From Candidatus Cloacimonadota bacterium (GTDB taxonomy: Bacteria > Cloacimonadota > Cloacimonadia > Cloacimonadales > Cloacimonadaceae), in the NCBI GenBank assembly GCA_023421135.1, contig JAEZUG010000097.1, positions 1 through 63,419 on the forward strand: 63,419 bases of DNA, given 5' to 3'. The notes beneath the pieces were generated by a model, which did not search any database, was not told the origin of the DNA, and worked only from the letters and a program-made list of their open reading frames with translations. Position 1 is the first letter of the stretch, and each line of letters begins with the position of its first letter. A program made the translations under genes and the position numbers. This document shows, one piece after another, positions 60,428 through 63,419 of this stretch.

Positions 60428-61780
60428 ATGAACGGGCTGCTGCGCCGCACCTACCGCATCTCCATTTTGGAAGGAATCTTTGCCCAGATCTATGGCTCCG
60501 TCTGCCAGATCGGCAGCAGCTACATCACCAAGATACTGGTGATCCTGGGTGCCAGCCCCATCCACTACAGCCTCCTCAGCGCCTTAGGACAGGTCTCTGC
60601 CGTCTTTCAACCTCTCGGACTAGCCCTCACCAATGGCCTCAAACGCCGCAAATGGGCTTGCGTCTGGATCACTGCAGCAGGGAGGTTTCTGACCCTCTTT
60701 CTGGGCTTCTCCCTGTTTTTCCGGGAGAGCAGCACGGGAATCTGGTTCATCCTGGCACTACTCTTTGTGAGTGCAGGGTTGCAATCTGCCGGTGCCAATA
60801 TCTGGATCGCCTGGCTCAGCGACCTGGTTCCGCTAAGGATCAGAGGACGCTTCTTCTCCAGGCGCAACCAGATAATGATGTTTGCCAGCCTGATCTTCAG
60901 CTATATCCTCAGCTTCCACGTTGACCTCTTTGAGAAGGCAGGAAGCGGCTTTCGGGCAGCCTATGCCGCAGCTCTGGGATTGCAGGATTTGCTCACAGTG
61001 CAAAATCAATCCTGGTTCCTGGCCATAGTCTTTGCTGGTGTCACCCTGCTCTCGCTGGGAGGCTTGGTGATCCTGTCCCGCCAGCCGGAACGCAAAATGC
61101 AGCAGCAGGCATCCCGCAAACTGCGGGAAATCTTTGCCGAACCCTTCCGGGACAAGAACTTCCGTCTGCTCCTGATCTTTGGCATCTGGTGGATGCTGGC
61201 CATCGGAGTGGGCTCGGCCTTTTGGGGACCCTTTATGCTGAAGAAGCTGCAGATGGGACTCTTTGAGGTGCAACTCTATAGCTCCCTGCATGTTGCAGCC
61301 TCGCTGCTCTCACTCAATCTCTGGGGTAAGTTTGTAGATCGCTTTGGCAATAAAACCGCCATGAAGATCTGTGTCTTCCTGGGTGGTTTGAATCCGCTCT
61401 TATGGCTCTTCATGACGGCGGACAATCACATTATGCTCTGGTTTGAAGCCCTTTCTTCGGGTAGCATGTGGGCCGGAGCGGGAGTGGTGACCACCAACTT
61501 TGTGCTCTCCATTGCCAGAAAAGGTAGTGAACAGGCCTATTCCGGCATCTACAACGCCATCACCGGGCTCAGCATGATGGCCTCCACCCTCCTGACCGGC
61601 GCTTTCTTCCCCCAGGCTATGCAGTTGGGTAGCCTGCATCTGGAGCCGGAACAGGTGATCTTTGGCGTGGGCGGAGTGCTGCGCTGGTTCACCATCATCC
61701 CCTTGATGCTGGTGGTGGAAAAACGTGCTGTGCCACTGCGTCAGGTCTTTATGCGAGTCTGGACGAAGTTCAATCCCTGA
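60428..61780 (+). CDS. MFS-type transporter
   Basis: Protein of 450 residues with about 12 predicted transmembrane helices. The loop between helices 4 and 5 (RIRGRFFSRRNQIM) and the central cytoplasmic loop (about 210-250, RKLREIFAEPFRDKNF) fit the major facilitator pattern. Substrate unknown. Nineteen bases after the permease and likely in the same operon, with SD ATCCGGAGG before ATG 60428. Similar MFS genes near surface-protein loci have no set function. Confidence 0.82.
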   Translation: MNGLLRRTYRISILEGIFAQIYGSVCQIGSSYITKILVILGASPIHYSLLSALGQVSAVFQPLGLALTNGLKRRKWACVWITAAGRFLTLFLGFSLFFRESSTGIWFILALLFVSAGLQSAGANIWIAWLSDLVPLRIRGRFFSRRNQIMMFASLIFSYILSFHVDLFEKAGSGFRAAYAAALGLQDLLTVQNQSWFLAIVFAGVTLLSLGGLVILSRQPERKMQQQASRKLREIFAEPFRDKNFRLLLIFGIWWMLAIGVGSAFWGPFMLKKLQMGLFEVQLYSSLHVAASLLSLNLWGKFVDRFGNKTAMKICVFLGGLNPLLWLFMTADNHIMLWFEALSSGSMWAGAGVVTTNFVLSIARKGSEQAYSGIYNAITGLSMMASTLLTGAFFPQAMQLGSLHLEPEQVIFGVGGVLRWFTIIPLMLVVEKRAVPLRQVFMRVWTKFNP

Positions 61781-61872
61781 TTCTCAGTGAGGAGTTAGGA
61801 GTTAGAAGTTAGGAGTGAGCGCTGCGCTGCTTCGCTACCGAAGCTGGGACATGAGAGTGGGGGGTATTTTGG

Positions 61873-61940
61873 TCTGCCAATTCACCCCAAAGCCTCACTT
61901 CGTTCCGCTTCGGGGACCCCGAAATCTCCGAATTGGCAGA
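61873..61940 (+). repeat. MITE-like 68-nt element, copy 2
   Basis: Perfect 11-bp terminal inverted repeats TCTGCCAATTC (61873-61883) and GAATTGGCAGA (61930-61940); interior has the CTTCGGGGACCCCGAAAT inverted repeat. Confidence 0.88.
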
Positions 61941-62096
61941 AACGCTCCGTAAGTGAATGGAGTTTTTTTGTAAAACATCTGGAAAGGCTTCCGGCCTTTG
62001 TGGTGACGTGGACTCACCCCACCCCATGGCGCTTCGGAGAGCACCAATATACTTCTAACTCCTAACCGACTTCTCACTCCTTACTCCTAACTGAGG

Positions 62097-62176
62097 CGAC
62101 ACCCATGAGACACCCATGTGACACCCATGTGACACCCATGTAAATTCATGCGTGTCATATGGGTATGAGATGCGTA
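62097..62176 (-). repeat. 11-bp-iterated hairpin element, copy 4 (reverse)
   Basis: Four units at 62097-62140 (CGACACCCATG, AGACACCCATG, TGACACCCATG, TGACACCCATG) followed by the conserved half TTCATGCGTGTCATATGGGT then ATGAGATGCGT. Confidence 0.9.
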
Positions 62177-62194
62177 TTTTACGGGTACTCTTTT

Positions 62195-62224
62195 AGTGAA
62201 CAGTGAACAGTGAACAGTGAGCAG
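62195..62224 (+). repeat. Heptamer array TGAACAG
   Basis: Four 7-bp units TGAACAG/TGAGCAG, like the array at the kinase stop codon. Confidence 0.8.
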
Positions 62225-62407
62225 ATAAGTAAGCGTATAGCTGGGAGACTGCGGCTCACCTCTACTCACCATTTACTTTTCACTATTAACTTGTAGGGGC
62301 AGACCTGTGTGTCTGCCCGCCAGCTCGGGAGGAGCGCAGTCCCTCCCCAGAGTTCCGTAAGAACGGCATTTCAGGTAGCCAGCAAAACCACACACAGCCG
62401 AAATAGA

Positions 62408-62459
62408 GCCCTGAAGGGGCGATTATCTGATAGCGATGGGCGGCAGCCCATCGACCAGG
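62408..62459 (+). repeat. REP-like element
   Basis: GCCCTGAAGGGGC then CGATGGGC (62434-62441), GGCA, GCCCATCG (62446-62453). A palindrome starts 32 bases after the hairpin, the same distance as at 27544. Confidence 0.88.
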
Positions 62460-62485
62460 TCAGCATACGACCATTATAAACAATT

Positions 62486-62539
62486 ATCCACTACCCCCAA
62501 CCATGATAACCGTGGTTATCATGGTTGGGGGTAGTGGAT
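62486..62539. repeat. Long palindrome, ATCCACTACCCCCAACCATG type
   Basis: Perfect 26-bp arms (ATCCACTACCCCCAACCATG then ATAACC), two-base centre GT. Third arm sequence of the family. Confidence 0.95.
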
Positions 62540-62745
62540 TAAACATAAACACTATCTATTCCCTATTATACCAGGGGTTTACACCCCTGGCTATGGAATA
62601 TCACCCCTACCGGGGTTTCCGATTGTGGACAAATCTTGGTGATGTTACAGAATATATTAACAGGATGAGTTAGGAACAGCATTTTTGGTAGTGTCCGCAG
62701 TCCTGACAAAATCCCCGCCAGCTCCGGAGGAGCGATATTCCATAG

Positions 62746-62813
62746 CCCGGGGTGAAGCGACCGGAACAGAAAACCGCTTGCGGTTTTCTGGGGTGGAGGA
62801 GCGGAACCCCGGG
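62746..62813 (+). repeat. Nested hairpin element, copy 2
   Basis: Outer inverted repeat CCCGGGGT (62746-62753)/ACCCCGGG (62806-62813); inner perfect hairpin CAGAAAACCGC-TT-GCGGTTTTCTG followed by GGGTGGAGGAGCGG. Confidence 0.88.
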
Positions 62814-62845
62814 TCATGCCCCAGAAACACGATGATTTTGGCCTA

Positions 62846-62901
62846 ATCCCTCACTCCCCTGTCATGAAAACCTCGGTTTTCATGACAGGGGGGTGAGGGA
62901 T
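62846..62901. repeat. Long palindrome, TCCCTCAC type, one arm mismatch
   Basis: 27-base arms with one mismatch (a T opposite G position in the left arm), two-base centre TC. Same subtype as 38121-38174. Confidence 0.93.
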
Positions 62902-62931
62902 ATTTGTTTTATTATAAACGTAAGCTGCCCA

Positions 62932-62980
62932 GGTCGATGGGTTGCCACCCATCGCTATCAGATAATCGCCCCTTCAGGGC
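62932..62980 (-). repeat. REP-like element, reverse orientation
   Basis: Hairpin CGATGGGT (62935-62942), TGCC, ACCCATCG (62947-62954) followed by CTATCAGATAATCGCCCC and TTCAGGGC. It lies 33 bases after the palindrome at 62846-62901. Confidence 0.86.
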
Positions 62981-63004
62981 TTTCAGGGTTTTCATCTCGC
63001 AATT

Positions 63005-63419
63005 CTATCCTGTCGATCCAGTCATCTTGAGTTCTATTCTTTCACAAGGATTCCAGGATTAGAGGATTAGGAGGATTGTAATCTGTGTTAATCATAATCA
63101 TCTGCGTCATCAGCGTTCTATTTGATCAGGTCGATCAGGTTATCAGCGTTCTATCTATCCTGTTGATCCAGTCATCTTGAGTTCTATTCTTTCACAAGGA
63201 TTCCAGGATTAGAGGATTAGAAGGATTGTAATCTGTGTTAATCATAATCATCTGCGTTATCAGCGTTCTATTTTATCAGGTTGATCAGGTTTTCAGCGTT
63301 CTATCTATCCTGTCGATCCAGTCATCTTGAGTTCTATTCTTTCACAAGGATTCCAGGATTAGAGGATTAGGAGGATTGTAATCTGTGTTAATCATAATCA
63401 TCTGCGTCATCAGCGTTCT
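63005..63419. repeat. 150-bp tandem array, at least 2.8 units, running off the window
   Basis: The start CTATCC of the unit is at 63005, 63155 and 63305 (period exactly 150). Markers such as GTCATCTTGAGTTCTATTCT recur at 63021, 63171 and 63321. Units differ by few bases. Inside each unit CAGCGTTCTAT and GATCAGGT recur as sub-repeats. No coding potential seen. Confidence 0.92.

Larger units (their letters stand above)
61781..63419. other. Gene-free, repeat-dense right end
   Basis: No convincing gene. A minus-strand frame (62566-62817) is made of repeat sequence. The order is TTAGGAG heptamers, a MITE-like element (61873-61940), an 11-bp-iterated element (62097-62176), TGAACAG heptamers (62195-62224), the recurring AGCTGGGAGACTGCGG module, REP (62408-62459), palindrome (62486-62539), nested hairpin (62746-62813), palindrome (62846-62901), reverse REP (62932-62980) and a 150-bp tandem array from 63005 to the edge. 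Confidence 0.82.

Noticed and set aside
62566..62817. 83-codon minus-strand frame at the right end
   Set aside because: It is composed of the nested hairpin element and other dispersed repeats.
63005..63419. CRISPR array
   Set aside because: The 150-bp units repeat as a whole with no short repeat/unique spacer alternation, and no cas gene is present. The heptamer and 11-bp arrays are also too short-period.

Overview
The window most resembles a member of the Fibrobacterota-Chlorobi-Bacteroidota superphylum, probably Candidatus Cloacimonadota (Cloacimonas-like). This is an inference from gene content, with no database search. The evidence is several secreted proteins ending in type IX secretion system (T9SS) sorting domains (PNPFNP/YPNP type), PorE-like and PorV-like T9SS proteins, an Rnf complex, butyrate kinase and lysine 5,6-aminomutase. 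Together these suggest an anaerobic amino-acid fermenter with a proteolytic cell surface.

Layout. 1-15 kb (minus strand): the truncated 3' part of a T9SS cargo gene, then an operon read right to left encoding a 3738-residue surface protein with 36 chitobiase-C-like repeats, a PorV-like barrel and a PorE-like envelope protein. 15.5-18.2 kb: tRNA-Pro(GGG), a repeat-rich spacer and two tandem paralogous small beta-barrel proteins. 18.2-22.5 kb (minus): an rRNA/tRNA methyltransferase, a clostripain-family T9SS protease, butyrate kinase and a small acidic DUF1292-like protein. Between the first two is a cluster of five perfect DnaA boxes. 22.7-27 kb (plus): an AbiEii-like nucleotidyltransferase with a small partner, and a soluble hybrid histidine kinase. 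28-33.3 kb: rnfCDGEAB. 33.4-37.9 kb: a subtilisin-like T9SS protease. 38.6-40.4 kb: typA (minus). 40.7-45.2 kb: an M6-type metalloprotease. 45.8-53.2 kb: an operon of a hypothetical gene, a 56-codon Cys-rich gene, rsmD, kamD, kamE, rseP, tgt and an NlpC/P60 hydrolase. 53.7-61.8 kb: secA, topA, a MacB-like permease and an MFS transporter. 61.8-63.4 kb has no gene and holds only repeats.

How the genes fit together. Secreted proteases (clostripain, S8, M6) would release peptides. Lysine 5,6-aminomutase and butyrate kinase are steps of lysine or amino-acid fermentation to butyrate. Rnf couples ferredoxin oxidation to an ion gradient. SecA exports cargo across the inner membrane before the T9SS takes it across the outer one.

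The spacers carry an unusual density of short, structured, multi-copy elements: 52-56 nt near-perfect palindromes whose arms differ between copies but stay paired; REP-like hairpins next to them; an ~80 nt element with exactly four 11-bp units in each of four copies; a 68-nt MITE-like element; nested GC hairpins with an empty/filled site pair; heptamer arrays; and a 150-bp tandem array running off the right edge. The DnaA-box cluster, with box spacings near multiples of 11 bp and a broad divergence of gene direction around it, is the most striking single site and a candidate replication origin or DnaA-binding locus.
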